Source of the DNA: Flaveria trinervia
Taxonomy: Eukaryota > Streptophyta > Magnoliopsida > Asterales > Asteraceae
Direction of reading: 5' to 3'
Length of the DNA stretch: 64,000 nucleotides
NCBI GenBank assembly: GCA_025506515.1
Contig: CM046442.1
Coordinates: 12,801,406 to 12,865,405 of the forward strand
Part shown: piece by piece, positions 34,144-46,666 of the stretch
Layout of the letters: every line of letters begins with the position of its first letter
Position numbering within the stretch: position 1 is the stretch's first letter
The notes under the pieces: model-generated
Seen by the model: only the letters and a program-made list of their open reading frames with translations
Databases searched by the model: none
Told to the model about the DNA's origin: nothing
Translations under genes and position numbers: made by a program

Positions 34144-37100
34144 CTACACATGATCATCATCAGGAATAACATCACTTTGCTTTTTAACGCCGTTGACCTC
34201 TAGCAGATATTGAAAACGTGGTTTATCAAAGGCTTTAGTATAGAGGTCAGCGCGTTGAAAATCAGTATTAATTTTTACCATATAAATTAATTCTTTCAAA
34301 ACAATCTCTTATGAAATGGTTTAATACCGATATGTTTGGTCTTTGGATGTTGACCGGATTTTTAGTTACTGCAATTGCAGCAGAGTTATCAACAAAAATA
34401 GGAGTAAAGAAAACTTTAAACCGTAATCCCACATTTGCTGTTGAATCCAGATGATTTGTGAACAACAACTTGCAGCAGCAACGTATTCGCTTCACAGGTT
34501 GACAATGCAACCGATGTCTGCTTCTTACACTGCCAGGTAACTATCTTCTCCCAAGAATTGACACTTTGTTGATGTAGACTTGTAATTCATCTTACAGCCC
34601 CCGTAATCCGAGTCACTATACGCAGTGAGCTCAAGTCATCATCTTGAGGATACCACAACCCAAGTGTGGGTGTACCCTTCAGATAACGAAATATCCTCTT
34701 GACCCCGATCAGATGGTTGACCTTAGGCTTAGCCTGATATCTAGAACATAAACATGTAGCATACATGATATCAGGTCTTGAGGCAGTGAGATACATGAGG
34801 GATCCAATCATTCCTCGGTACATTAGGGCATCTACAAGATCTCCATTTTCATCAGGTGCTATATCATGATTCGTAGCAAGTGGGACCCAGTAGCAGAAGC
34901 ATTCTCCATGTCAAACAACTGAGAATGTCTCCTACATACTTGGTCTGATGTTAAATATCCCATTCGGAGTCTGATCCACCTGTAACCCGAGAAAGAACTT
35001 CATCTCCCCCATAACACTCATCTCAAATTCTTTCTTCATAACTGCTTCAAATTCTTTGCATAACTCTTCGTTCTTTGAACCGAGATTATGTCATCGACAT
35101 AGATCTGTACGAGCAGTAGGTCGCCACCTTTTTGTTTGATGAACAGTGTGCAGTCAATGACTCCTCTACAAAGCGTGTTTCTCAAGATGAGTCGAGAGTT
35201 TCTCATACCAGCTCTTGGAGCTTGATGAAGCCCGTATAAAGCCTTGTCGAGTTTGTAAACTCTATCCCGATGATAAGGATCTTCAAATCCCTCGGTTGAC
35301 TGACATAGACTGTTTCTCTGATTCCCCATGAAGGAATGCACTCTTCACATCTAATTGGTAGACTTTAATCTTCATGTACGATGCATAGGCAAGGAAGATG
35401 CGAATGGCTTCCATCCGTGCCACGGGTGCGAAAACTTCATTGTAGTCAATTCCCTCGACTTGGCGAAATCCTTGAACCACCAATCGAGCCTTGTTTCTGA
35501 TAATGACTCCTTGTCATCTTTTTTGCATTTTAAAACCCATTTGGTGCCAATGACCTTAGCATATTTAGGTCTATCAACCAAAGTCCAAGACCTAACTTCT
35601 TGAACTGCAGAAGTTCTTCTTGCATGGCACTCACCCACGCCTCATCATTTAGTGCATCACTGACGTATTTCGGCTCAAACTGTGAGACAAAACACCGATA
35701 AGCACCATCATGAATATATCCCTTTTCCATAACGGAGGCGTAATCAGCGAGTATAGCTGATTTCGGGTTTGTACTCCTGAGCTGACATCCCCAATGACAT
35801 TGTTTAGGGATGATAGACTTTAGTCGTGATCTTGGAGTAGTAGGACAGCTACCTCAGAGCCAAGATTATGAACATTTGGTTCTGCAGCTGAGGTAGTTGG
35901 AGTTTGAGGCTCCGAAGTCGAAGGTACATCACTGGTAGATGCTTGTGGACTTTCAGGAACTGGAACCTATTCCTCCTGATTGTTCTGGTCATCTTCTTCA
36001 GCTTCATCTTCAGAGGAGGAGTCACTATCGTCTACTACTCCCCTTGACTGAGTAGATGATCCTCCCAATGAGCTTGTTGTTGGTGTATTCAAGATATCAT
36101 ACATCATCCGTGTAGCTAACTCGTCATCCGAGGGAGAGAGAGATGTTGAATGACTTGAAGAATCCATCATAGTCGAAGAAATAGCGGGTCCTTTGCCAGT
36201 AGGTGGTATGGTATATCGCTGAACGTCAACATTACACCACACTTCTACTAGACCCGTTGAGTTGTTGTAAACCCTCTTGTTCGGAATGTTGTACCCTAGA
36301 AGATTCCTTCATCCGCCTTCTCGCTGAATTTACCTTCTTGTGTTTTCTTCAGAAGTGGCACGTGCGCCAAATGGTTCGAGATACTCCAGATTCGGTTTGC
36401 GTCTTTGTAGTAGCTCGTAACATGTCTTGCTGTGACGCTTGATAATCAGAACTCGATTCAGTGTATAACATGCATTAGCAACTGCCTTATTCCATAATTG
36501 GATAGGCAGTTTTGAGTTTGCCAGCATAGTCCGTGCTGTCTCAATCAAGCTTCTGTTCTTTCGCTCAGCAACACCATTCATCTGAGGCATGTAGGCAGAA
36601 GTGAATTGATGTACAATACCCTTTTCCTTGCAGTAAGCCTCCATCCACTGGTTCTTGAATTCCGTCCCGTTGTCTGAGCGTACTTGTCTAACCTTTAGCT
36701 TGTAGAGAGATTCCAGTGTGGTTACTAACTCCTTGAAGGACTCAAATGTTTCTGATTTGGACTTCAGAAACATTACCCACGAGAACCTTGAGTAGTCATC
36801 AGTAACCATTAAACAGTACAAATCGCCTCCTATGCTCTTTGTACTGACTGGACCAAACAGATCCATGTGAAGAAGTTCAAGAGGAAGTTCTATTGAATGA
36901 ATTTTCTTTTCCTTATGAGACTTCTTCGTCTGTTTGCCTTTCTTGCAAGCTACACAAAAATCAGGAAGCTGGAAGTTCTTGACATTAACTCCTCTCACCA
37001 GATCCTTCTGAATCAAGTGATTCATCTTCCTTGACTAATGTGTCCTATTCTCCTATGCCAGGAGATGGAATCCTTCTCAGTAGCTTTAGATAGAAACACT

Positions 37101-37525
37101 GAACCTCCTGATTCGTTGCAGCAGCTGTTGACAGATCCAAAACATAAAGGTCTTTATATCTTGAAGCCATCATCAAAACTTGGTCTTCTGGGATCACGTA
37201 ATCTTTCTTGAGCACGTAACACTTCTTGTCGTCGAAGATGACTTTAAATCCTTATCACAGATTTGGGAAACAGAGAGTAAGTTATTTTGAAGTTGTTGAA
37301 CATAGTTCACCTTATCAAACTTAACTTTCTGATTTCCCACTTCTCCCTGAGCTGTGACATATCCTCCCTTGTTTCCAGCAAACTAAACATGCCCTCCTTT
37401 TATTTGCTTGACGTTAGATAAAAGAGCCCTGTTTCCTGTCATGTGCCTGGATGCTCCGCTGTCTATAATCCACGTGTTAGTTTCAGCACTGTAGCGAACA
37501 CCCTGCACATACAATGTAAAGGATT
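34144..37525 (-). pseudogene. Element D pol: protease, integrase, reverse transcriptase, RNase H
   Basis: The protease shows I-D-S-G-A-S-R-H-M-T-G (near 37470). Integrase (37025-36330) has C-V-A-C-K-K-G-K, then M-D-L-F-G-P, S-D-N-G-T-E-F and N-G-V-A-E-R-K-N, which together supply the D-D-E triad. RT (35730-34587) has V-F-A-P-V-A-R-M, the Q-L-D-V-K-S-A-F-L-H-G block, the catalytic Y-V-D-D (near 35100) and S-L-M-Y-L-T-A-S-R-P-D. RNase H is degenerate (34560-34150) and ends in a run of D before the stop at 34144. Many frameshifts and stops separate the blocks, so no functional polyprotein is encoded here. Confidence 0.9.
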
Positions 37526-40245
37526 AGTTTAGGTTAGGAACCCAAGCCTTTACAGGCTTGGGTTTCCCAGAGGCATCACACATCATAAATTCAACCCATT
37601 GACCCTTAGAGGGTGAGGGTAGCCCAGGTTCCTTCTTGTCATCATCATCAGACACAGAGGTTGACTTCTTTTTCCATAAGCCAGATTTGTGCAATGCCTG
37701 TTTGTGATACCCAGTCGACTGGCTAACGGGTTGAACTTTATGTGCACTAGTTCTTCTAGGTGGAGTTAAAGAACTCCTCTTAGAAGACCTAGGTTTTGGG
37801 TCCTGAAGTTCAATCTTTTTCCTAGGTGTCTGATAAAGAAAGCAATAGGAAGCAATGTGTCCACAATCTCCACAGTTGTAGCATGACCTGCTTACATTAG
37901 GTTTTGACTCTGGTTCTTTTGATGTTTTTCCTTGTTTAACAGAGTTAACTGTTTTAACATGTTTAATCTCTTTTTCCTTTTGGTTAACTGGTTTTTGACT
38001 ATTTGAAGTCCTGTTAGATTCTGATTTGACTCTGTTTGACCCTGACTTTAAGTTAACCTTTTCAAACTCTTTTTCCAGATTAGCACAAGGCAATTTACCC
38101 TTAGCCTTTGACGTGGCCTCCTTTTGTTTGTTTCCAGAGTCAATGGTGGAACATGAGGAATCTGGATCACTAACAAGAGGAGTAGTCACCACATGATCCT
38201 TGATGGGATTGTCATTTACAGGTCTACTCTTAGTGTTCATCAAGGTCTCAGATGGTGGCGGAACCACGTTGTAACCCAAACCCTCCCCATTGTTTCTTTC
38301 TCTCACTAAGTGTTGGACTATGTGTGATGAACTTGTCCAACTATGCAGTTTCTGTTTTAATGAGTTTACTTCTACTTCTATAACTGCCTTTTGCTTCTTA
38401 GTCTTCTAGGGAGTTTAGATAGTACCTCATGTCATTAGCTTGGTTAAATGCAACTACTTCGGTTTCCCTAAGCTGTTTAGTCAAGAGGTCTATCTTTTCT
38501 TTGTAACTATGCTCATTTTGTTTTAATACTCGATTCGCCTCAGTGCACAGTTATAAATCTTTTACCAAGTTATCATTATGATCTAATAACCTAGCAAATT
38601 CTCCTCTATGCTATTTCTAAATGTATTACAATCAGAACAAGCATGATTATTAAACTCTTGGTCAGTGGTACTTACCTGAGTTGGTTCAGAAGCATTAGCC
38701 ATCAACGCAGCATCAGATGTCTCTGGTTCTGGTGATTTTGTCTAATCTGTCTTTGCTCTGGTAGTCTCCTCTTTAGGCTTGTAGCTGACCTCAGATGCCG
38801 TTGTCTCTTCAATATTAGACATCGCTATATCAACTGCTAGATCTCCTTCACTTGTAGAATCATCATCAAAGTCTTCTACACTTGCAATGTTTGATTCCCC
38901 TGGAGAGACAAACCTAAAGCTCTAATCCTGTCCTTCATCATCATGAGCAGTCAAGGCTTTTGGATCCTTGCTTGATGAAGTAGAACTAGTAGCTGCTTGT
39001 TGACGAGAATGGGTTCCCGTTTCCTGTCTTCTTTGGCTTAACACATTCTCTCTTGAAGTGCCCCTTCTCCCCACAGTTAAAGCAGGTCACTTGCTCTTGT
39101 CAAAGCCAAATGTGGTATCCTTAGTAGCTACCAAGTTCTGTCCGGTCTTTTTCACAAACTTCTTTGCTCTCCGGACAGCACTAGCTAAGGCCCACATTAT
39201 GTCCATTCTCTCAAGCTCCATTTTGTCCATCTGCTCGTAGTCCTCGTCTGCAGATGATTTTCCAATCTTCCCAGCAACAAGTCCATCATAAGAATGAACC
39301 ATTGCAGCCAAGATCCATGTGTTCTCGAGCTACTTCTACCGTCACATTACCGAGGTTCTCGGTATTCAGTCTAGTAGCTTTTGTTTCAGATCCGATATGA
39401 TGGGTACACGAAGACCCCGACGTGTCTGATCCTGAAGGAGAAGCATGTGAAGGACCCGATGAGCTCGACACAAATGCAGTTGGAGAGGTGCTCCAGATGT
39501 CTTAGCTTGAGGTGTGGCATTGTACAACTGGATTCTGAGATACGAAGACTTCTGAGCTCTGTACTTCATCCTAAGTGCTTCTTCTCGCAGCTTTAGAATG
39601 AAGTCATTTATATCCAGCTTTGCCAGCATTCCATTCTGTCTCAGGTTAAACACGAATGAAGCCCACTTCTCCGGCAATCCGTCTGCAAAGTTAGCAACTT
39701 TCTCTTCCATGGTAGTAGCCACCCCATGTGTATGCAGTTCACTCATCAGATGGTAGAATCTATCTATAACATCGTCCAAACTCTCGTTTCCATCGGTGAG
39801 AAGTTATCGAATTCCTTCTTTAACTCCTTAGCCTTGATTGCCTTCAACGAAGCATTCCCGTCGTACCTCTTTTCCAGCTCATCCCATAGTTTCTTGGACT
39901 GCTTATTCTCTGAGTACTGGTGATGTCTTTAGGGATAGACTGTGTAATCAATGCATAACTCTCTTCTCTGCATTATATTTAACTTTCTGCGCGTCTGTCA
40001 TCCTTCCTAAGGTTAGCTTTACTCCATCGGCTCCCACCGGCGTACTATACCCAATCTCGATAGCTTCCCACAGATTCGGATCCACTCCATTGAGGTAGAT
40101 CTCAAAACGTTGTTTCCAGTGGGGAAACTCATCTAATTTAAAAGCTTTGGCGGTTTATTCTGATTACCCACCTCACTCTCAAGTAACACAGGTTCTGGAT
40201 CCTAGAGTCCTTCCCAGCAGTAAAGGCTGACATTTGATCTTCCAT
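37524..40245 (-). pseudogene. Element D gag
   Basis: The start M-E-D-Q-M-S is at 40245. It is followed by the W-K-x-R-F-E-I-Y-L block near 40110 and a Copia UBN2-type gag core (39779-39366) with L-P-E-K-W-A-S-F-V. A first CCHC zinc knuckle, C-F-N-C-G-E-K-G-H-F-K-R-E-C, lies near 39085-39040. A second, C-Y-N-C-G-D-C-G-H-I-A-S-Y-C, lies near 37890-37850 in a basic, serine-rich linker (38306-37524). Stops and shifts are frequent. The two widely separated knuckles are a little unusual for Copia gag. Confidence 0.85.
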
Positions 40246-40722
40246 GGCGAATAACTTTAAGTCAACTTACGCAAACAGTCAACTGGTGATTGAAGGATGC
40301 GATTGGGCTATCCGTGCGAATGAACTATGCGAATGGTTCAATCGTGCGGCTGAACTAAGCGATTGGTTCAGTCATGCGAATGAAGCTGATGCGTATGAAC
40401 ACTGCGAACAAATGGTTCAATCGTACGAATGGAGATGCGACTATGTCCAATCGTGCGTCTGAGCAATGCGAACGAGTTCCAGTCGGGCGAATGGCTCACT
40501 TGTGCGACTCAAGCTGTTGTTTTGCGAAAATTTCTAGGTTAAACGTGTTTTAGACGTAAAAATTCAAACTTTCGCAAGGTCTAATCGCCTAAGTCCGTAG
40601 AGACCAAACTTTGATGAGTAGGTAACATCCAAGATCACTTTTGACACAAAACATTGCGTTTTTAGTGCAAAAACACAAGTTTTTTATCAATCTTGAATGA
40701 ATCACACGTAATCAAGAGCCAA
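40246..40722 (-). other. Element D gag leader with inverted-word array
   Basis: Between the PBS and gag, the stretch 40280-40510 is a degenerate array of words such as CAATCGTGCG, CGATTGG and GCGAATGG in both orientations. It is the same word family as in the LTRs and the post-pol leader. The remaining part up to the PBS is plain AT-rich leader, which is also recognisable in the plus-strand copy at 63771-63960. Confidence 0.75.
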
Positions 40723-40736
40723 GGCTCTGATACCAC
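40723..40736 (-). other. Element D primer binding site
   Basis: The minus strand reads GTGGTATCAGAGCC, one base from the 5' LTR, and is complementary to initiator tRNA-Met. Confidence 0.9.
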
Positions 40737-40737
40737 T

Positions 40738-41406
40738 TGTTAGGACCTGGTATTTGAACGAAATACCTAATGATTAACGTGTAAACCAGATCAAATAGTG
40801 TGTAATCCTATTTGATTGGCGATCCAATCAGTGAGAACCACGAAGAATCAATAAAGAATTGAAACTAACGTTAGAAATCGATTGGAAATCGATCTAATGT
40901 GTCCTATGAACTTGGAGAACGAATTGGGAGGCTTCTGGATGGCTAGGGTACGTCTGGAATTGTAGGGAATGAATGCTCTCATTTTTCACGAATTAGATTG
41001 TATTTATAGGTTAGTATTTGTTCATTCGGGCGACTGGACCATAAGCATGATTCAGTCTGCGATTAAACCATGCGGTTGATCCATCCGCATGACTGAGTGT
41101 TCAGTCGTGCGACTGAGTCAATCTTATGAAGTTATTCATGCGTGTGGTCCATTTGTATGGGCCATTCGCATGAGAACTTCATTATGTTAAGTTTGAATGT
41201 ATTAATTAATAAACATTATGTGTAACCATTCACACAACTACTATCCTAATTCACCAATTCAATATCTACTCATTAATGAAATATTAGTCATTACAAATCA
41301 CAAACAATCAATATCATTTCATTAATCATATCAAGTTACCTCAAAATCAGATAAACAAGATCTATTACATTTCATATCATGATCTAGGGATATACATGTA
41401 TCAACA
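40738..41406 (-). repeat. Element D 5' LTR
   Basis: 669 bp, closely matching 26915-27579 with a few substitutions and small indels (for example around 41065-41090). The outer target-site copy GGTCT follows at 41407-41411. Confidence 0.92.
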
Positions 41407-42787
41407 GGTCTGGTTGCAGAATTGGGTGAAAATATGCTAGGTGTTAGAACTCGATTCGGGAGAACATGATCCCTCGTTTTGGGGATCTACAGTGAATATA
41501 TTAGATGTAGCTCACAAGACTCGATACTCCATTCATCCAGGTGCCACAAAGATGTATCAAGACATGAAGAAGATTATTGGTGGCTGGGTATGAAACGTGA
41601 CATAGTGGAGTATGTGAGTAAATGCCTTACTTGTCTACAGGTGAAGGCAGAGCATCAAAAGCTGTATGGGAAGATCCAACCTTTGGATATACCAGAATGG
41701 AAGTGGGAGCACATCACCATGGATTTCATTACGAAGCTGCTGCGTACCCCACAAGGGTATGATGCTATATGGGTGATTGTTGACCGCTTGACGAAGAGTG
41801 CTCACTTCCTACCGATCCGTGAGACGTATTCGTCGGAGAGGTTAGTGTATCTTTTCATCAGGAAAGTTGTAACTCGTCATGGTGTACCGGTGTCTATTGT
41901 GTCGGATCGTGACACCCGGTTTACATCCAAATTTTGGAAGAAGTTCCATGTTTCCATGGGGACGAGGTTACATATCAGTACGGCTTATCATCCTTAGACT
42001 GATGGTCAGTCAGAAAGGACCATTCAGAAATTGGAAGACATGCTTCGGGCATGTATTATCGATTTTGGGGAAGTTGGGATGACCACTTACCGTTAGCTGA
42101 GTTCTCATACAACAACAGTTATCATGCCAACATTGGTATGCCACCTTATGAGATGCTATACGGTAGGAGATGCATTACGCCCGTCTGTTGGGGTGATATT
42201 GGTCAGAAAGAACTAGGGAGCGTCGAGTGATCGAGGTTACGACTGAAAAGCTCGAAAAGATCAAGGCCTTCATGAAGGCAGCCAAAGATAGACAGAAATC
42301 ATATGCTGATAAACGAAGTAGACCGATTGAGTTCCAGGTGGGTGACCGTGTTATGTTGAAGGTCTCACCTTGGAAGGGGATCATCCGATTTAGGAAGCGG
42401 GGCAAGTTAAGCCCAAGGTATATAGGGCCTTTTCGGATCATTGCTCGAGTAGGAGAGGTGGCCTATAGACTGGAGTTACCAGATGATTTAAGTGGAATTC
42501 ACCCGACATTCCACGTATCTCATCTAAGGAAATGTTTGGTGGACGAGGATATGATTGTTCCACTGGAAGATATCGAAGTAGACGAACGGCTCAATTATGT
42601 GAAGCAACCAGTGGCAATTATTGATGGTAAAGAGAAGAGGCTAAGAAATAAAGTGGTTTCTCTTGTGCGTGTACAGTGGAAGTACAGGAAGGGATCCGAG
42701 TCTACGTGGGAGACTGAAGAAGAGATGAGACAACATTACCCACAACTCTTTGAGGAAGAACAGGTTTCGAGGACGAAACCTGAATAA
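41407..42787 (+). pseudogene. Gypsy integrase and chromodomain-like tail
   Basis: Gypsy pol resumes after element D. An H-H-C-C zinc region (about 41525-41640, ending C-L-T-C-L-Q-V-K) comes first. The integrase core follows with M-D-F-I-T, S-D-R-D-T-R-F and, after a TAG near 41998, the S-E-R-T-I-Q block. The GPF/Y module G-P-F-R-I-I-A-R-V-G lies near 42427, then H-P-T-F-H-V-S-H-L-R-K-C. The final 60 residues (R-V-Q-W-K-Y ... S-T-W-E-T-E) resemble a chromodomain. The stop is at 42785. Internal stops and a frame shift near 42060-42230 show it is inactive. Confidence 0.9.
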
Positions 42788-42798
42788 GGGGGTGGACT
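42788..42798 (+). other. Gypsy polypurine tract
   Basis: GGGGGTGGACT lies between the pol stop and the TG of the 3' LTR. Confidence 0.8.
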
Positions 42799-45336
42799 TG
42801 TAACACCCGGTTATTTTAAAGTCAAGAAAGAAGAATAAAGTGAAAGAAAAGAAGGAAAAGAAATAAACCCAAGTCTAGGGGTAAAAAGTATCCAAAAGGA
42901 CAAAAAGTTTGAAAAGTTGGTGATAAAGGTGGCATGGCCGCCCATCACCCTTTCTACACACAAAACTTTTGGATTTTTAGAGAGAGAAGTAGCAGGAAGA
43001 AGAGAACTCTCGGGTTTGAAGAGAAACAAGTTGAAAAGTGCGAATTCAAGGTAACAATTCATGTTTTTATGGTCTTCTTAACCGGTTATGTCCTCGGGTC
43101 TATGCTTATGCGTGTTTAAATGTGTTTGGGTATGTTTTTAGTGGGTTCTAGGCAGTTGAATTCAATTTGCAAACGATTTTAGAAGAAAGCCATACTCAAG
43201 AGCTACAAAGGTGAGTTCTAGAACCCCTCTTTTACTGGTTTTTAACTGTTTTGGGGCTGGAAATGCATGAATGTATGCTTTCATTAAACTGGGTTTCAGA
43301 CCCGTATGTTTGACTTTGGGTATGTTGAGTGTATGATGTGATGTATGGTTATGTTCATGCTTGATAATGTATGATGGGATTTCTAAGGCTTAGAGGGTAA
43401 GATTTAAGCTTAGAACATGATGTATGGTGTATAGGGATGTAATATGATGTTTTAGGCTCATGTGTTATGTTTTTGAATCTGCCTAAGTGTTGGAAAGTAA
43501 ATGCGGATGAGTAATGGGGAGAAATGAGGATTAGTAATGGGGAGAAATGCGGATGAACAGTTAATGCGGATAAGCATTAACTTAAGTATGGGAAATGCGG
43601 ACGACTAATGCGGATGAACAGTTAATGCGGATGAGCATTAACTTAATTATGGAAAATGCGGACGGCTAATGTGGATGAACAGTTAATGGAGATGTGCATT
43701 AACTTAAGTATGGGAAATGTGGATGGCTAATGCGGATGAACAGTTAATGCGGATGAGCATTAACTTAAGTATGGGAAATGCGGACGGCTAATGCGGATGA
43801 ACAGTTAATGCGGATGAGCATTAACTTAAGTATGGGAAATATGGACGGCTAATGCGGATGAACAGTTAATGCGGATGAGCATTAACTTAAGTATGGAAAA
43901 TGCGAATGGCTAATGCGGATGAACAGTCAATGCGGAAGAGCATTGACTTAAGTCTTGGAAATGCGGATGGCTAATGCGGATGAGTAAGGCTAATGCGGAT
44001 GAGAAAGTCTAAGTGTGAACGAATGTGGGTGACTAATGCGGATGAAGCATGGGAAATACGGATGAAAAATGGAAACGCGAATGAACAAAGGACAAATGCG
44101 GATGAACTATGGCATATCGGATGAACCCTTAGACTGTTTTCTGAATTCTTGGAAAAGGGTGAAATTTAGGCTTTGACTTGGGAGGTTCCCAAGGCTATGT
44201 AGGTTAAATGTTTGAGGTTCTAGTTTTTATGATGGGCATGTTATGATGTATGATTGGTGCATGATGATGATGGTGTTGCATGATATGCATGTTATGAATG
44301 TATGATGTTGCCCTGTATGATGATGATGTTTGTGTATGTTATGTTCCTTATTATGATGTATGTTTATCTTTCCCGTGACTTTACATTGAATGATAATGAA
44401 TGAATGAAAGTAGTATGTAACGTAAAGTGAAAGATAATGAAAGAGGAACATGAAGTAAGAATGCATGTAGTAATGAATGATGAAGTAAAGAAAGCCTTGC
44501 AAGCATAGTATGATGGGACACGCCATTAAAAGGTGTTAGCCCAACGGTGTGTGGATTCGCTACCCCAGGAAGATACACATTGGGGTCTTTCTTTGTGATT
44601 GACCATTTGTATGGAACCATTGTTGCTTGCCTTAGGTATTGTGGCCAAAGGTGCTGGGCATCGTGAATGAAGGTCTATGATAGGCTTAGGTCCAGTACCA
44701 CGAGCATGAAGGGCATAGCACATGACAATAGTATACCTGAACTTTATCTTAGGTACTGTGGCAAGAGGTGCTGGGCACCGTGAATGAAGGTCTATGATAG
44801 GCTTAGGCCTAGTATCATGAGCATGAAGGGTAAAGTGCATGGTGTTGATGAAAAGAAAAGATGTAATGATGACGGATGAATGAAAGTAAGAATGTATGAA
44901 CGAATGGAAGTTAAAGAACGAATAATGAAGATAATAATGATATTATCTATATGTACGTATGATGTGTAATCACATATTAAAGAAATGAACGGTTTAATGA
45001 AAGTAAAAGTATGTTTTAATGTAAAAGTAGAACTCACTCAGCAACGCTGACTTTTTATGCACTTTCTAGTTGGCAGGTGAGCATTGCTGAGGATGGCGCG
45101 GGGTGGCTACTCAGCTTTTTTGGAATGGCATCCATTTATATAACGCTTTTGTGATGTAATGTAACAATGTATTTTGTAACTGATTCACGATGTATTATTT
45201 TGCAAAAGCCACTATAATGAAATGAAATGTCATTCTTGAATGTTTCCACTGTAATATTTTTATAAGATAAATGAAAATGTATGTTTTATGTGCAATGATT
45301 TACTAGCTGTAAGCGTCCCGGGAACGAGGCCTTACA
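42799..45336 (+). repeat. Gypsy 3' LTR
   Basis: About 2538 bp, starting TGTAACACCCGG and ending GAGGCCTTACA. It matches the 5' LTR throughout. Confidence 0.92.
43500..44125 (+). repeat. 61-bp hairpin array in the Gypsy 3' LTR
   Basis: This has the same unit as at 20700-21305, with small differences in unit content. Most units keep perfect 8-base arms (GTTAATGC/GCATTAAC). One unit has GTTAATGG and breaks pairing. The unit at 43926-43947 carries the two-arm change GTCAATGC/GCATTGAC also seen in the 5' LTR. Confidence 0.9.
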
Positions 45337-45542
45337 TGTACTTTGATGTATCCCTAATTGATGGTTTTGTGTGTGGCTAATTGGTTTGATTCTGTAAGTA
45401 CATGTTATAATTGAGTCTAGGGGTTGTTTTGTATTTAATTATTAGATTTGGTTATGATTGAGTTGTGTTTGTATTTTTATGATATAGTTAATTCTTCTAA
45501 TTTGTATAATACATGTTATAATTGATAGATTCTTCTAAAGAA

Positions 45543-46430
45543 ATGGCTGAAAAAAGTAGGATTAATCGAAAGCTTGAAGGAGTTGATAAACCTCTCTAGA
45601 ATCATGTATTCATGAAATTGCATTTTATGGACGTGAGGGTAGTATCCTGAAAACAATTTCGTGGAGGAAAGTTGCTGAAAAGTTGAAAACAGAACATGAG
45701 TTTATAGTGGATCAAAAACAAATAAAGAACCGCTATGATTACTTTAAATCAAAATTTGCAGCTTGGTCAAAACTTAAAAACAAAACTGGAAATGTTTATA
45801 ACCCTCTAACAAATACCTTTACCTTAACGGAAGAGGAATGACAACTTGAGATTAATGTATTTCTTTATATACATATATATTTCAACAAACTCATATTAAT
45901 TTATCATTTTTCCCACATAGTCCAACAAATTCGTAGAAAAGTTAAGAAGTGCGCCACTCGATTATCTGACTTGTGTATTTAATGGTTTGAAGGATCTACT
46001 TCAAATGGATTTGATAGTTGGAGGCCATCTTCTACACTCCTTCATCCTTCTATAGAAGTGATCAATCAAAATGCTCTTTTGGACATTGATGGCAATCAAA
46101 TGGAATACAGGGCTAGTGAAGAGTCTTCTGATCGATCTAAACAAAAAAAATCATCAACTTAAGGTGTTAGTAATGAGTCATCAGGTTGGTCTAAAAAGAA
46201 AACAAATATTCAGTTCACATCTCATAGAAGTTAGGGAGGATATCAAGAATGTGGCAAAGATGTTGCTTGAGAAACACTATCAGTCTAATGATATAGATGC
46301 AAGCATGGAGAAGCTGTAGACGTTAGGATGGTCAGAAATTGAGGCGAGACATCAAATGACGCTTTTGCTTTTCGGTGAAAGTGCTGATATGATGAAAGTG
46401 TGGTTATGACTTAAGCCGCACACCTGTGAA
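45543..46430 (+). pseudogene. Harbinger ORF1: Myb/SANT-like DNA-binding protein
   Basis: The sequence starts M-A-E-K-S at 45543. After a stop near 45597 it reads as a trihelix/Myb-like domain of the kind that accompanies PIF/Harbinger transposases: I-S-W-R-K-V-A-E-K-L, then Q-I-K-N-R-Y-D-Y-F-K, then a W-S-K-L run. Further blocks lie at 45930-46320 in changing frames. Several stops make it non-functional. Its partner transposase lies just downstream. Confidence 0.65.
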
Positions 46431-46666
46431 ATGTGGGTTAAGAACGCAGGAGCGAAGTATGGATTGTTTTGATGTTGTGTTGTAGTTGTCTTTTGATAGC
46501 AAAACTTTGAGCTATATTTGTATGTGTCTTTTTGGATAGCTAAACATTAAATTATGTTTGTATGGTCTTTTGGATGCTAAACTTTATATGCTAGTTTTGG
46601 AATGTTATTTGAATTGTATGTTTGTATGTGTCTTTTTGTAATTTTATTTCGGATGACAGGTAGCCT

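Larger units (their letters stand above)
26915..41406 (-). mobile_element. Copia/Sirevirus-like LTR retrotransposon (element D)
   Basis: The LTRs at 26915-27579 and 40738-41406 are highly similar, and GGTCT flanks both outer ends (26910-26914 and 41407-41411). The minus-strand order is 5' LTR, PBS, leader, gag, protease, integrase, RT, RNase H, a purine tract, a 2.4-kb leader, a long accessory frame, PPT and 3' LTR. Integrase before RT marks Ty1/Copia. The length (14.5 kb), post-pol frame and second internal purine tract fit the Sirevirus lineage. A 589-bp solo LTR has landed in the accessory frame. Confidence 0.92.
20002..45336 (+). mobile_element. Ty3/Gypsy chromovirus-like element with nested insertions
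   Basis: Two LTRs of about 2.5 kb (20002-22514 and 42799-45336) bound gag, protease, RT, RNase H, integrase and a chromodomain-like tail in Gypsy order. A tRNA-Met PBS and a polypurine tract are in place. A solo LTR (24243-25022) and a complete Copia-like element (26915-41406) interrupt it. The 5' LTR has lost its first T (AGTAACACC against TGTAACACC). The flanking bases do not give a clean 5-bp target site, so the exact outer edge is uncertain by a few bases. Confidence 0.92.

Noticed and set aside
20002..45336. A 5-bp target-site duplication for the Gypsy element
   Set aside because: The flanks ATGTT and TGTAC do not match. Shifting the edges by one or two bases gives only partial matches, so none is claimed.
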